This document shows positions 25,223-33,891 of a stretch of DNA of 64,000 nucleotides, one piece after another. Position 1 is the first letter of the stretch. Every line of letters begins with the position of its first letter. The notes beneath the pieces are model-generated. The model had not been told where the DNA came from. It did not search any database and was given only the letters and a program-made list of their open reading frames with translations. A program made the position numbers and the translations under genes. This DNA comes from an uncultured Caldilineaceae bacterium (GTDB lineage Bacteria; Chloroflexota; Anaerolineae; Caldilineales; Caldilineaceae): the NCBI GenBank assembly GCA_951812725.1, contig OX638330.1:1550001-1614000 (forward strand). The letters are read 5' to 3'.

Positions 25223-26191
25223 CTAAACCGCCAAAGCCACTGCCCGAACTTCGCCGAATTCCCGCTCCAGCTTCGTCCAGGTGTGCCCTCGATCCGTGCT
25301 GCAATAGAGCTGCCCGGCAACGCTGTAGGCTACGATCCAGTCAGGCAAGGCCGGGTTGTGGGAGACCGCCCAGATTGTGCTGTTGGCTACGCCTCCCAGG
25401 TCGGCTCGCTGCCACGTTTTGCCCAGGTCAGTGCTGTGGAACAGGCCGCCTTCGTCTCCGGGCGGACCGTTGCCGGCTCCGACCCAGATGCGGCTGTCCC
25501 CATTTGACAGATGGATAACGCCGCGGCAGTAGGGCCAGGGATAGTGGTCCCTGACTTCAAGGGGCGTCCAGTTCTGCATGTCGGTTGTCACACAGACGTC
25601 GTTATTTGTGGCTGCGACCAACGTCTTGGGCGAGCCGGGCACAACTGCAAGGCCGTGAATGTCGAGGCTGGACAGGCCCTCGCTGCCCTCTCGCCAGGTA
25701 TCGCCGCCGTCATGGCTTATGCGCATGCCGTCGATTTCGATGCCGGCGTAGACCGTATTTGGGTCTTCCGGATCGAAAATGATGCTGGTCACACGGGGGG
25801 TTAGAGGGATTCCTTCGCACTCCTCGGCGAGGTCGACATCCAGCATTTGCCAGCTACTGCCACCGTCACGAGAGCGGTACAGGGCGGAAGGACAGGTCCC
25901 GGCAAAGATGGTGTTGGCATCTGAGGGGTCGATTGCGAGCGCCCAGATCTCAAGGTCATTCATGGGTGAATCTACGAGCTCCCAGGAGTCGGCGCCATCG
26001 CGAGTGCGGTAGAGGCCGGCTTCGGTTCCCGCGTAGAGCACTTTTGCGTTATCGGGGTCGATAGCAATCGCTCTGATGTCGGCCTCCATGAACATGCCTT
26101 TCGAGGCACGCTCCCAGGATTCACCGCCGTCGAGGCTACGCCATACACTCTGCCCGATGGTGCCGGTGTAGATGATAGGCTTTGCTGTCAT
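25223..26191 (-). CDS. BNR/Asp-box repeat beta-propeller protein
   Basis: A 322-residue propeller protein built almost entirely of Asp-box blades. Six boxes are visible: SLDGGESW (19-26), then TRDGADSW, SRDGGSSW, SHDGGDTW, STDLGKTW and STDRGHTW, spaced about 45-60 residues apart. Most blades also repeat the phrase (A/I)DP(S/D)-x-A-x-(T/V)-(I/L)-(F/Y)-AGT. No signal peptide or catalytic triad is evident, so this is probably a binding or scaffold propeller, as in the VPS10/photosystem-assembly-like group, rather than an active sialidase. IS630 copy 1 ends 52 bp before its start codon and probably supplies the -35 of its present promoter. A perfect hairpin terminator follows the stop. Confidence 0.75.
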   Translation of the reverse strand: MTAKPIIYTGTIGQSVWRSLDGGESWERASKGMFMEADIRAIAIDPDNAKVLYAGTEAGLYRTRDGADSWELVDSPMNDLEIWALAIDPSDANTIFAGTCPSALYRSRDGGSSWQMLDVDLAEECEGIPLTPRVTSIIFDPEDPNTVYAGIEIDGMRISHDGGDTWREGSEGLSSLDIHGLAVVPGSPKTLVAATNNDVCVTTDMQNWTPLEVRDHYPWPYCRGVIHLSNGDSRIWVGAGNGPPGDEGGLFHSTDLGKTWQRADLGGVANSTIWAVSHNPALPDWIVAYSVAGQLYCSTDRGHTWTKLEREFGEVRAVALAV

Positions 26192-26226
26192 TTAAGTACC
26201 TCCTCGTTATATTGAATGTTGTCTTT

Positions 26227-26255
26227 ATTGTATTCGTATTCTAATGTAAGTTCAA
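26227..26255 (-). promoter_or_regulatory. Hybrid promoter made by IS630 insertion
   Basis: On the minus strand TTGAAC (26250-26255) lies inside the IS630 terminal repeat and TACAAT (26227-26232) lies in the flanking chromosomal DNA, with exactly 17 bp between them. It would drive the BNR gene whose ATG is at 26191. Confidence 0.5.
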
Positions 26256-27348
26256 TTTGATATCAAGAGTTTTTCGTACTCTGGGTTGAGTTCAAATTTA
26301 GGCCATAGACGCGTTACGACCTGGAATGGATGGGCATTGATACGGTCGATGAAGGCTTTGCAGGCATCGAATAGTTGACGCATGGATTGATGGCAGTGGT
26401 TGTGCGTGACTTCTTCTCGCATCCAGCGCCAGAGATTTTCGATCGGATTGAGGTCGGGACTATAGGCAGGCAGCGGGATGAGAGTGAGACCGAGTTTGGC
26501 GGCAGCAGCCTGAACGGACTTTGCTCGATGCCAGGTGGCGCCGTCCCAGATGATGACGACTGCGCCCGGTTCATCCGCCAGCCATTCAACCATGCGCTGC
26601 AAGAACTGAATCGTGTGTTCTTTGTTACAGTTGCCCTCGTTCCAGATGAAACACTGTCCGGCGCCGAAATCGTAGGCGCCATACCAGTTAATGCGATCAG
26701 AGAGCGGAGCAGAGTCACTCATACGCCAAGCAATCTTGTTCTTTGCGGTCCAGGTGTAGCCCAAATCCATATCGCGGTGGATGTGGGCTTCATCAATATA
26801 GATCAAACGGCGTTCCTGGCGACAGAGTTGCTCATACAACCTTTGAAAGCGTTCCATAAAGGCCGCACGTTTCTGTGGGTCGGCTTTCTTGAGCACTTTT
26901 TGGCACTTTTTCCAGCGCAACTGCGCTGCTTGCACAATCCGGTGCAGCGTGCTGCGAGCGGGGTTGCAATCCATGACTTGCTTGAGCCAGCGCCGCAGCT
27001 TTTTCAACGTCCAACCATGACCGGGCAGGCCATGCTCTACAGGTTCCGTCTCACAGATTACGCTGACGAGTTGCTTGACCTGCTCCGGGCTAAAAAAGGG
27101 CGACGTCCACCCGTATGACGATAGAACACGGCCTTGGGCCCAAACTGATTGTAGCGATGTACCCAATTCAAGACTGTCTCTTTGGTGCGTCCGATTTCCC
27201 GCGCCCAAGCACAGGCACTCGTTTGCTTATTTGCGATCATATACAACGCCAGAAAACGTTCCCGGCTGCGGGCATCTTTGGCTTCCACCGACAACACCCG
27301 CAAGTCAGCCAGCGTCTGTCCCCATTTTTCCATATCCGGTCGAACCAT
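26252..27348 (-). CDS. IS630 transposase, made by -1 frameshift (orfA 27348-27058, orfB 27208-26252)
   Basis: The first frame (96 residues from ATG 27348) carries the helix-turn-helix: WAREIGRTKETVLNWVHRYN. The second frame supplies the DDE nuclease: the first Asp in YIDEAHIH, the second in IIWDGATWH and the Glu in NPIENLWRWMRE. The frames overlap by about 150 bp. A slippery heptamer T-TTT-TTA sits at 27091-27097 in the correct phase; slipping there would join them into a protein of about 365 residues, the normal size for the family. The same arrangement in copy 2 argues that it is functional rather than a decay mutation. Confidence 0.9.
27091..27097 (-). other. Candidate -1 frameshift site in IS630 copy 1
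   Basis: The minus strand reads T TTT TTA in the orfA frame, the classical U UUU UUA heptamer. A -1 slip moves ribosomes into the DDE frame. Confidence 0.65.
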
Positions 27349-27571
27349 CTTTGCTTCCTTTCCTTACATAAAGCGAGTCTGTCAGATGGTTCTACCACAA
27401 CATACGCACCCTTGACCAATACTCTTGATCTCATTTGGGATCTACATTAGTAAGCGTTTCCACGATGTGGACGTAGATACGTTGCAGCCCAAGACGACGG
27501 CGATGCCGCTGGAAAGGTTGCTCCAAGAGTAGCGAGCCGCGGCAGCATCTGGGTGGAAAACCAACTCTATT

Positions 27572-28537
27572 TTACCCCAGCGCTAATTCTGGCTGCCACT
27601 GCTGAAAATCGCCGCTGTCCTGGCCAAGAATGGCGCCAAGCTCGCGCGTTAGCCAGGCAAATTGGCGCTCGAACCAAGGGAGCGGGAAACCTCCTCCGGC
27701 CGCTGCGGCCAGCTCCTTAAAGTGTACTGCCTGCAACGCATAGATGCGCAGCAAAGGAGCGGCCAGGGTCGACATAACCGTCGGGTCGGTTGGATAGGTG
27801 TCGTTCAAAGACGTCAGCCAACTTGCGGGGAAGATCTGCGACATGTGTTTGGCCCGTTTTCCGTAAGACAGTCCCGCTCGCCGCCACATCAGTTTGAGCA
27901 GATCGCTTCGTGCGAGGTCGAGTGTAATCTGAACCGAATGCAGCTCCTGGTTGTGAAAGACGGCCGGCGTGTGCAGCATCATCAGGAGCAGGAACTTTGC
28001 CCGCTGCCAGACTGAGGCCGGGGTCAGCGGGTCGGTGTCGGGCCAGACCTGGTCGGGCGGCAGTATTGGGGCCTGGCGGAATGCGGGCGCGCCGGCCGGT
28101 AGACGTGAAAAGAGTATTTCCCACTCATACAGCACCAGCCCTTGGGCCTGACTGGTTGGAATTGCTCCTGCCTCCACCAGCAGCCCCTCTGAAGTCAAAG
28201 CGCGCACAAAGGTTGTCTCCAGCAGCAGGTGGTCTCCCAACCCCTCCAGTAACCTGGACGGTCCAGTGATATTCTGGGGTTCCGATGCATCGTATTCCTG
28301 GGCTGTGGGCGCTTGCCAGAGCCGCTCATAATCTTCGTCTGCAATCGCAAACCGAATATCGATATCGGAGTAAGGAGTGCCGCGACCGTCGGCGAGACTA
28401 CCCTCCAGCCAAACGAGATCGAGCGTGGGAATCTGTTTCAACTCAGCCAACCAGCGCCGAATCAGAGACCACTGGCGAGCTGTTGCTGCTGTTTCGGGCA
28501 CTCTAATATCCTCCTGAAAGCGACCGCTGATGGACAT
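27572..28537 (-). CDS. Nucleotidyltransferase-domain protein
   Basis: A 321-residue protein with a polymerase-beta-type nucleotidyltransferase fold. The active site is LEGSLADGRGTPYSDIDIRF (about 45-65): the G-S motif followed by D-x-D (Asp-Ile-Asp), which binds the metal ions. The rest is helical with many tryptophans, like aminoglycoside nucleotidyltransferases and related unassigned proteins. It has no signal peptide. The methyltransferase gene ends 21 bp upstream of its start on the same strand, so the two are probably co-transcribed. The family includes antibiotic-modifying enzymes and toxin-type AMP transferases; nothing here distinguishes them. Confidence 0.75.
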   Translation of the reverse strand: MSISGRFQEDIRVPETAATARQWSLIRRWLAELKQIPTLDLVWLEGSLADGRGTPYSDIDIRFAIADEDYERLWQAPTAQEYDASEPQNITGPSRLLEGLGDHLLLETTFVRALTSEGLLVEAGAIPTSQAQGLVLYEWEILFSRLPAGAPAFRQAPILPPDQVWPDTDPLTPASVWQRAKFLLLMMLHTPAVFHNQELHSVQITLDLARSDLLKLMWRRAGLSYGKRAKHMSQIFPASWLTSLNDTYPTDPTVMSTLAAPLLRIYALQAVHFKELAAAAGGGFPLPWFERQFAWLTRELGAILGQDSGDFQQWQPELALG

Positions 28538-28558
28538 GTACGTCCGCGTTGATCATCG

Positions 28559-29326
28559 CTACGCGATTGTTCCTCGCAAGACTGCGCACTGGAATGAATG
28601 GCCCGCTTCAACGATGCGCATCGCCTTCTTCACCTCGGCAGGCGCGGCATCGTAGAGAGCGCGAATGGATACGCGGCTGGCCTCTGGTGTGGCCATGCGC
28701 TCGGTCCATTCCTCAAAGTCAAGAAATATGCGGTATGGGAAAATGACTTCCATTTCGAAACCGGCGCTGGCGAAGAAAGTATTCCACTCTGCAAGCGTAA
28801 AGTCCCGTACATGGGAGGGATCCCGCAATACCTCTATAGCGTTAAGGTAGGTGTCGCTGACATAGTCGCCGAAACCCAACACGTCACTGAGAACAAACGA
28901 GCCATCGCCTCGCAGTACACGGCGGAATTCACGCAAGGCCTGTTCCGGCCTGGCCCAGTGATGGGAGCTGTAGCGAGAGACAACAAGCCCAAAGACTGCA
29001 TCTGTAAAGGGAAGCGACTCCACGTCACCCAGGCGCGTGCTGACGTTTGACAGTCCTCGTTCGCTGGCCAGTACTTCGACCTGGCGAAGCATGGCGTCGG
29101 TGAAATCGAGGGCTACCACCTCTGCTACATGTGGAGCAAAGCTGGCAGCAGTGTGCCCTGCACCGCATCCTGCATCCAGAACACGCTCATCTCCGCGCAG
29201 ATTGGCGGCTTGCACCATCACCGGCAGGTCCTCGCCCTGCGCGTGGACTGCGCTTGTAAGATAGTTGGCCGCTACAGGTCCAAACTGTTCCTGAACGGCG
29301 CCTTTCAGGTCGCTGTCTCTAGCCAT
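28559..29326 (-). CDS. Class I SAM-dependent methyltransferase
   Basis: A 255-residue methyltransferase. SAM motif I is VLDAGCGAGHTAASFAP (about residues 49-65), followed by the acidic end of strand 2 (VVALDFTD) and LGDVESLPFTDAVFGLVVSR, which is motif II-III of the UbiE/Methyltransf_11 group. The middle LREFRRVLRGDGSFVLSDVLG is the usual post-motif region. Substrate unknown; the group includes quinone and small-molecule methyltransferases. It lies 21 bp upstream of the nucleotidyltransferase gene and 21 bp downstream of the M20 peptidase gene, so three genes probably form one minus-strand transcript. Confidence 0.85.
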   Translation of the reverse strand: MARDSDLKGAVQEQFGPVAANYLTSAVHAQGEDLPVMVQAANLRGDERVLDAGCGAGHTAASFAPHVAEVVALDFTDAMLRQVEVLASERGLSNVSTRLGDVESLPFTDAVFGLVVSRYSSHHWARPEQALREFRRVLRGDGSFVLSDVLGFGDYVSDTYLNAIEVLRDPSHVRDFTLAEWNTFFASAGFEMEVIFPYRIFLDFEEWTERMATPEASRVSIRALYDAAPAEVKKAMRIVEAGHSFQCAVLRGTIA

Positions 29327-29347
29327 TCTTGTATAGTGAATAAGATG

Positions 29348-30688
29348 TCAGAGCGCGCCGTCCTCGCCGTAGCGCTCAAGAACGGTTGAAATCGCCTGCA
29401 GTCCGAACTCCAATGCTTCCACGGGCACGCGCTCATCGGCTGCATGGACTGTAGAGCCAAAATTGGTGCCGGCCGGCAGCTTCATGGGCAAGAAACCGTA
29501 GTTCTGGATGCCGAGGCGGGAGAACATGCGTCCATCGGTGAAGCCGCCCACCATTGAAGGAATGACTACGCCAGCCGGGTCGAGCTCTTCCACGATCGAT
29601 TTGAGCAGCGGGAACAGGGTCATGTCTACGTCAGCATTCCCTGGATCGTGGCGGATGATCTCAAAGGAGAGGTCATCGCCCAGCAGGTCATGCAGTTCGG
29701 AAATTATGTTGTCGGCGGTGTAGCCTGGCAGGACGCGGCCATCAAGTTCCAACACGATCTCGCTGGGGATTACATTGGTCTTGATGCCTCCGCCCACGAC
29801 GGTAGCATTGACAGTATTATGTAGCAGTGCGTCGAAGGACCGGGCTTGAGGTACGCCATCGGCCGCCATCTGATCGAGGGTGGCGTCGGTGCGTTCCGGG
29901 TCCAGCAGTGCCATGGCGGCTTCGGCCAGTGGTCCCTGTGCCTGCTCGGCCAGGGCAGGCAGCATCTGTTCCATCACCGGCGTGACATGGACAGGGAGCC
30001 TGTTACTGTTGAGCGTCGTCAACAGCTTGCCCAACCGTGCCATTGCACCGTCGCGAAAGGGGGTCGAACCGTGACCGCCGGGCCCAGTGAGACGAGTACG
30101 CAGCCAACAGACCTGCTTTTCTGCGACCATTAGCGGATAGAAGCGCTGGTCGCCCAGGTATTGGGCGCTGCCTCCCCCTTCACCGATAGCGAACTTGGCG
30201 CCTTCAAACTGTTCCGGATGCTCTTCTGTCAGGAAGCGGGCGCCGTAGTCGCTGCCGGCCTCTTCATCGCTCATGATGGTCAGCACTATGTCGCCGGCGG
30301 GCGTGCGGCCCTCGGCCAACGCACGCAGCACGGCGCAGGTCATCATCGTGACGCCGCTTTTCATGTCCAGGCTGCCGCGACCCCAGACTTGGCCGTTGAT
30401 CAGGTCGGCACCGAAGGGATCATGTTGCCACGTCTGATTCGCGGTCGTTACCACGTCAACGTGGCCCTGCAAGACCAGGCCAGGGGCTTCGCCGCGGCCG
30501 GGTAAGCGGGCGACCAGATTGGGTCTGTTCGGGTCTTTGGCAAGCAGGGTTGTTGCGAGACCTGCCTCCTGCAGCAGACCGTTCAGGTAGCCGATGCACT
30601 CAGCTTCGTCGCCGGGCGGATTGGTGGTGTCAAAGCGGATCAGAGTCCGCAGGAGGTCGGTCGGTCGCTCATATATGGGAGTTGACAT
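29348..30688 (-). CDS. M20-family metallopeptidase / deacylase
   Basis: A 446-residue peptidase of the M20 (ArgE/DapE/carboxypeptidase) family. The two-zinc site is visible as LQGHVDVV (His, Asp), GRGSLDMKSG (bridging Asp), DEEAGSDYG (catalytic Glu pair) and GEGGGSAQY. Residues GGHGSTPF in the lid domain carry the histidine that completes the dimer active site. The ATG at 30688 is used; the frame continues upstream for 49 codons but with a low-complexity, non-family sequence. Likely substrates are N-acyl amino acids or dipeptides in the cytoplasm. It is the first gene of a three-gene minus-strand unit. Confidence 0.88.
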   Translation of the reverse strand: MSTPIYERPTDLLRTLIRFDTTNPPGDEAECIGYLNGLLQEAGLATTLLAKDPNRPNLVARLPGRGEAPGLVLQGHVDVVTTANQTWQHDPFGADLINGQVWGRGSLDMKSGVTMMTCAVLRALAEGRTPAGDIVLTIMSDEEAGSDYGARFLTEEHPEQFEGAKFAIGEGGGSAQYLGDQRFYPLMVAEKQVCWLRTRLTGPGGHGSTPFRDGAMARLGKLLTTLNSNRLPVHVTPVMEQMLPALAEQAQGPLAEAAMALLDPERTDATLDQMAADGVPQARSFDALLHNTVNATVVGGGIKTNVIPSEIVLELDGRVLPGYTADNIISELHDLLGDDLSFEIIRHDPGNADVDMTLFPLLKSIVEELDPAGVVIPSMVGGFTDGRMFSRLGIQNYGFLPMKLPAGTNFGSTVHAADERVPVEALEFGLQAISTVLERYGEDGAL

Positions 30689-31099
30689 CGCGTTGTTATT
30701 CTTCCTGGGTGGAATATGGTCGCACTGACAGTAGCTAATCGTTCGCGGCGCAATGGCAGGAGCCCACCGGTCAGCCCTCCCCGCTTCTGGCTCGGGCGCC
30801 GGATTCGCGCCGATTTGCGATTGTTTTCGCCACAAGCCTATCCTAAGCGGTCCGTAACGGCAAGAGTGTATTGTGGCTGGAGTTACATCCTTCCTTTCGC
30901 GCTCTCGATTCGAGGGCAGGAGACGCGCTCAGAGGTGCTTGGGGGGCCGCAGACAGTGTTTCCGACGGTCGCGGCACTTGGGAACAGTTCGCATTTTCAT
31001 GCGAGGCTGGTAGAATAGCCCGAAAGTCGCTCGTCCTAAGCTGCGGCGCAGCTTGTCTGGTTCCGGTTGGGACGATAGTCCCGCCTGCTTTCGTTTTTC
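30689..31099. other. Gene-free stretch between M20 gene and miniature element
   Basis: About 410 bp with no credible gene. A short near-palindrome, AAGCTGCG-G-CGCAGCTT, occupies 31038-31054. It should contain the promoter for the M20 gene, but I see no strong hexamers. Confidence 0.5.
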
Positions 31100-31391
31100 G
31101 TAACTACTAAGCCACAGTACCTGACCAGCCAGTCATCCTTGGAACCATTCAGGCTCCAGGTGACGCCACTGGTGTGCAGCCGCCGTCATGCTCGCTAGCC
31201 GACACGTTGCGAAGAAGGCACACGGTCGGTGAGGCATGTTTTTGTAGGGGGGCGTTGCGGGGGCGCAGCCCCTGCACAAGGGAGGGCCGAAGGCCCGACC
31301 GCCAGAAATACAACAATGAGGGGAGAAAAATACCTTTGCTCGCCTCGTTCAGGGTTGCGAATCAGTTGCGGCTGAGTAGTTACCGCTTTTC
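31092..31391 (+). repeat. IS66-type miniature element, copy 3, with 7/8 target duplication
   Basis: The element is 31100-31383 (284 bp), starting GTAACTACTAAGCCACAG and ending with the reverse complement of GTAACTACTCAGCCGCAA. Flanking 8-mers are CGTTTTTC (31092-31099) and CGCTTTTC (31384-31391), one mismatch. It is similar to copy 4 along its whole length. The 3' end stands 38 bp before the homocysteine methyltransferase-like start. Confidence 0.88.
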
Positions 31392-31421
31392 CAATATATA
31401 GAGTAGGGAGCTTGCTTGCCG

Positions 31422-32378
31422 ATGACAACCATCAGCGAACGACTCAAAGACAGCCGGCCAATTCTGCTGGACGGCGCGACAGGGACCGAATTGCAGAGCC
31501 GGGGCGTGCCGATGAACAGCGTCGCCTGGAGCGGATTGGCTGTCGCCACGCATCCCGATGTTGTGAGGGAGGTGCACCTCGACTACATTCGTGTCGGTGC
31601 GGAAGTCATAATTACCAACACCTTCGCCAGCGGTCGGCATATGTTACGGGCCGCGGGCGTCGAGAGTCGAACCAGGGAGATAAACCGGCAGGCTGGCTTG
31701 CTGGCGGTTCAAGCAAGAGAAGAAGCTGGCGAGGCCAAGAGCAATAATAGCCAGGGTAAATGGGACGCCGCGCCCAGTTCAGTCTGGGTTGCCGGGTCGA
31801 TCTCGCCGTTTGCTGGGGGCCTTGGCGATGAGGGTCGACCTTCTGTACAGGAGATGCGGGGCCTCTTTGCGGAGCAGGCTGAGATTCTGGCCGAGTCCGG
31901 CGTCGACTTCCTGCTGTTGGAAATGATGCGAGACGTTGAGTACAGCTGCGCTGCTCTCGAGGCCGCTGCGGCGACAGGCTTGCCTGTTTGGGTGGGGTTT
32001 AGCTGTACGCGCATGGAGCCCGGCGGCATAAAGCTGGCCCCGACCATCCACGAAGAGGTACCCCTGGCTGAGGGCGTGGCCGCGGTGATGGCGGAGGGCG
32101 GGTCGCTGGCAGCTATAATGCACAGCGACGTGGACATAACCGGTGAGGCACTGCGTGCAGTTCAGGCCGTTTGGGACGGGCCCACCGGCGCTTATCCCGA
32201 GAGCGGCTATTTTGAGATGCCCCACTGGCAGTTTATCGACATAATCGGGCCCGAGGTCTTCGCGGACCGGGCCATGTCATGGGTTGGACAGGGTGTCCGG
32301 CTGGTAGGCGGTTGTTGCGGCATCGGGGTGCCTCATATCGAAGCCTTGGCAAAGCGATTGCAGAGTCTTGCCGCGTAG
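31422..32378 (+). CDS. Homocysteine S-methyltransferase family protein
   Basis: A 318-residue zinc methyltransferase of the MetH-N/BHMT/MmuM family. It opens with ILLDGATGTELQSRGV, the family's first strand. It also has ITNTFASGRHMLRAAG and the zinc ligands Cys in GFSCTR and Cys-Cys in VGGCCGIGVPHIEAL near the C-terminus. The family moves a methyl group from S-methylmethionine, betaine or methylcobalamin to homocysteine; here no corrinoid domain is attached. The ATG at 31422 is preferred over a TTG six bases earlier. Its whole upstream leader (beyond 38 bp) is an IS66-type miniature element, so its promoter is either within that element or read-through. Confidence 0.85.
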   Translation: MTTISERLKDSRPILLDGATGTELQSRGVPMNSVAWSGLAVATHPDVVREVHLDYIRVGAEVIITNTFASGRHMLRAAGVESRTREINRQAGLLAVQAREEAGEAKSNNSQGKWDAAPSSVWVAGSISPFAGGLGDEGRPSVQEMRGLFAEQAEILAESGVDFLLLEMMRDVEYSCAALEAAAATGLPVWVGFSCTRMEPGGIKLAPTIHEEVPLAEGVAAVMAEGGSLAAIMHSDVDITGEALRAVQAVWDGPTGAYPESGYFEMPHWQFIDIIGPEVFADRAMSWVGQGVRLVGGCCGIGVPHIEALAKRLQSLAA

Positions 32379-32475
32379 CAGTGGGGGAAGTCGGGCCGGG
32401 CCTGCTGCGCCAAATGTAAGGCAACTCCAGATTCCCTTTTTGTGTCTGCGCACTTGTATATCCAGGAAAACAACA

Positions 32476-33837
32476 ATGCCTAATTATCGGCTGCCAGCCC
32501 AGATCGTCCGACGCTTTTCCTTTGCGCTCCTTTTGCCAGCTTTTTGCCTGCTCTTGGGGGCATGCGGCCGCGAGGCGGAGGACGAGTTTCTGTTCGCGCC
32601 GGACAGTCCGCCGGTCACGCTCACCTATGTGGGGCCCAATGCGTCTTTTTTTGATGAGCCTGAGCAGGCAGCGATCAATCGATTTCAGGAACTGGCGCCG
32701 AGCATTGAGATCGACCGCCAGAACTATGGATTCAACCCCTCCAACTATTTGCTGGAGACGCCGCCCCCAGATGTTATGCTGGTCTGGGACAGTTATGACC
32801 TGCGCAGCGCGGGTGCGCTGGGGCTGCTGTCCGACCTTTCGGATATCTGGACCGAGGGAAATTTTGACGAGGCTTACGGCAGGCGGTTCAGGGATATCAG
32901 TCGTTTTGAGGGGACGTTGCGCTTCGTTCCGGCAGCCTTTAGTTGGTCAGGTATATATTACAACCGGGAGATTTTCGAACGCTATGGGCTGAGCCCTCCG
33001 GCCACCTGGGAGGAGTTCATTCGGATCTGTGACACGCTCCTGGCCAACGGCATCACGCCGATGTCGCTGGCAGGTCAGAATCCTTTTGTCAGCATACTCT
33101 GGTTTGACTACTTGAACCTGCGGCTGAACGGCCCGGAATTTCATCGCGACTTGATTGCAGGTCGAGTAGACTTCAACGACGTGCGAGTTGCGCGCGTGTG
33201 GGAGATGTGGAAATCGCTGTTGGATCGCGGCTATTTCAATGAAAGGCCCGGCAGCACTTCTGAGATGAACAGCATGACCTCCCTTATTCGCGGGGACGGC
33301 GATACACCGCTTTCGTGGGAAAAGACAGTGATGGCGCTGGCGCCCAATTTCAGCCTGGCTGACCTGCCACCTCTGTTTGCGGATGAACTGGACTTTTTCC
33401 AGTTTCCTCAAATGGACCCTAACCTGCCCATGGGAGAGGTCTCCCTCGTTTTCGGCTACATAGTTCCCGCCGATGCGTTAAATAAGGCCGAAGCGGGGGC
33501 GTTCATAGGCTTCATGGGCTCCGCAGAAGCGCATGAGTTGCAGCTCAAAGGCATTGGCGAAGATGATACCGATATCGGCTACGCGCCGGTGCATCGAGAG
33601 ATTGATCGTGATCTTCTCTCGGCGGCTTCGGAGAAGGGTGACCAGATCGTGAGCGGCGCAGACGAAGTCAGCCCTCCTTTGTTTCTGGCGTTGCCAGATA
33701 GCATGCGGGCAAGTTTTAATTCAGTGTTGAGGCGGCTCTTTCTTATTACGAGCACCCCTCTGGAGGTCTCTGAGATTCAACGGATTTTGGAAGAAGGCCG
33801 CCAGAATACAATTCAAAACGGAGAGTTTCCGAACTAG
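32476..33837 (+). CDS. ABC importer substrate-binding lipoprotein, family 1 (sugar type)
   Basis: A 453-residue extracellular solute-binding lipoprotein. The signal sequence LPAFCLLLGAC ends in a lipobox cysteine at about residue 29. Mature features fit the maltose/multiple-sugar family 1: YYNREIFERYGLSPPATWEEF, the segment NGITPMSLAGQNPF, and a helical C-terminus. The ATG at 32476 has AGGAAA upstream, whereas the frame opens 36 codons earlier without a site. No permease or ATPase genes accompany it, so it is an orphan binding protein that either serves a distant importer or acts as a sensor. It ends 55 bp before the convergent PhyH gene. Confidence 0.82.
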   Translation: MPNYRLPAQIVRRFSFALLLPAFCLLLGACGREAEDEFLFAPDSPPVTLTYVGPNASFFDEPEQAAINRFQELAPSIEIDRQNYGFNPSNYLLETPPPDVMLVWDSYDLRSAGALGLLSDLSDIWTEGNFDEAYGRRFRDISRFEGTLRFVPAAFSWSGIYYNREIFERYGLSPPATWEEFIRICDTLLANGITPMSLAGQNPFVSILWFDYLNLRLNGPEFHRDLIAGRVDFNDVRVARVWEMWKSLLDRGYFNERPGSTSEMNSMTSLIRGDGDTPLSWEKTVMALAPNFSLADLPPLFADELDFFQFPQMDPNLPMGEVSLVFGYIVPADALNKAEAGAFIGFMGSAEAHELQLKGIGEDDTDIGYAPVHREIDRDLLSAASEKGDQIVSGADEVSPPLFLALPDSMRASFNSVLRRLFLITSTPLEVSEIQRILEEGRQNTIQNGEFPN

Positions 33838-33891
33838 GCCCCTCGCTCGCGAATCCGGGCACTTTCTTCCGACGCGAGTTCAACCCTCTAT

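Larger units (their letters stand above)
26244..27447 (-). mobile_element. IS630-family insertion sequence, copy 1
   Basis: A complete 1204-bp element bounded by TA at 26242-26243 and 27448-27449, the usual IS630 target duplication. The ends are inverted repeats of about 29 bp, both starting AATGTA and both containing ATCAAGAGT at their inner part. It carries one transposase read from two overlapping frames. It has exactly the same length as copy 2 at 58147-59350 and lies in the opposite orientation. Inversion of the intervening 31 kb by recombination between them is possible in principle. Confidence 0.92.
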
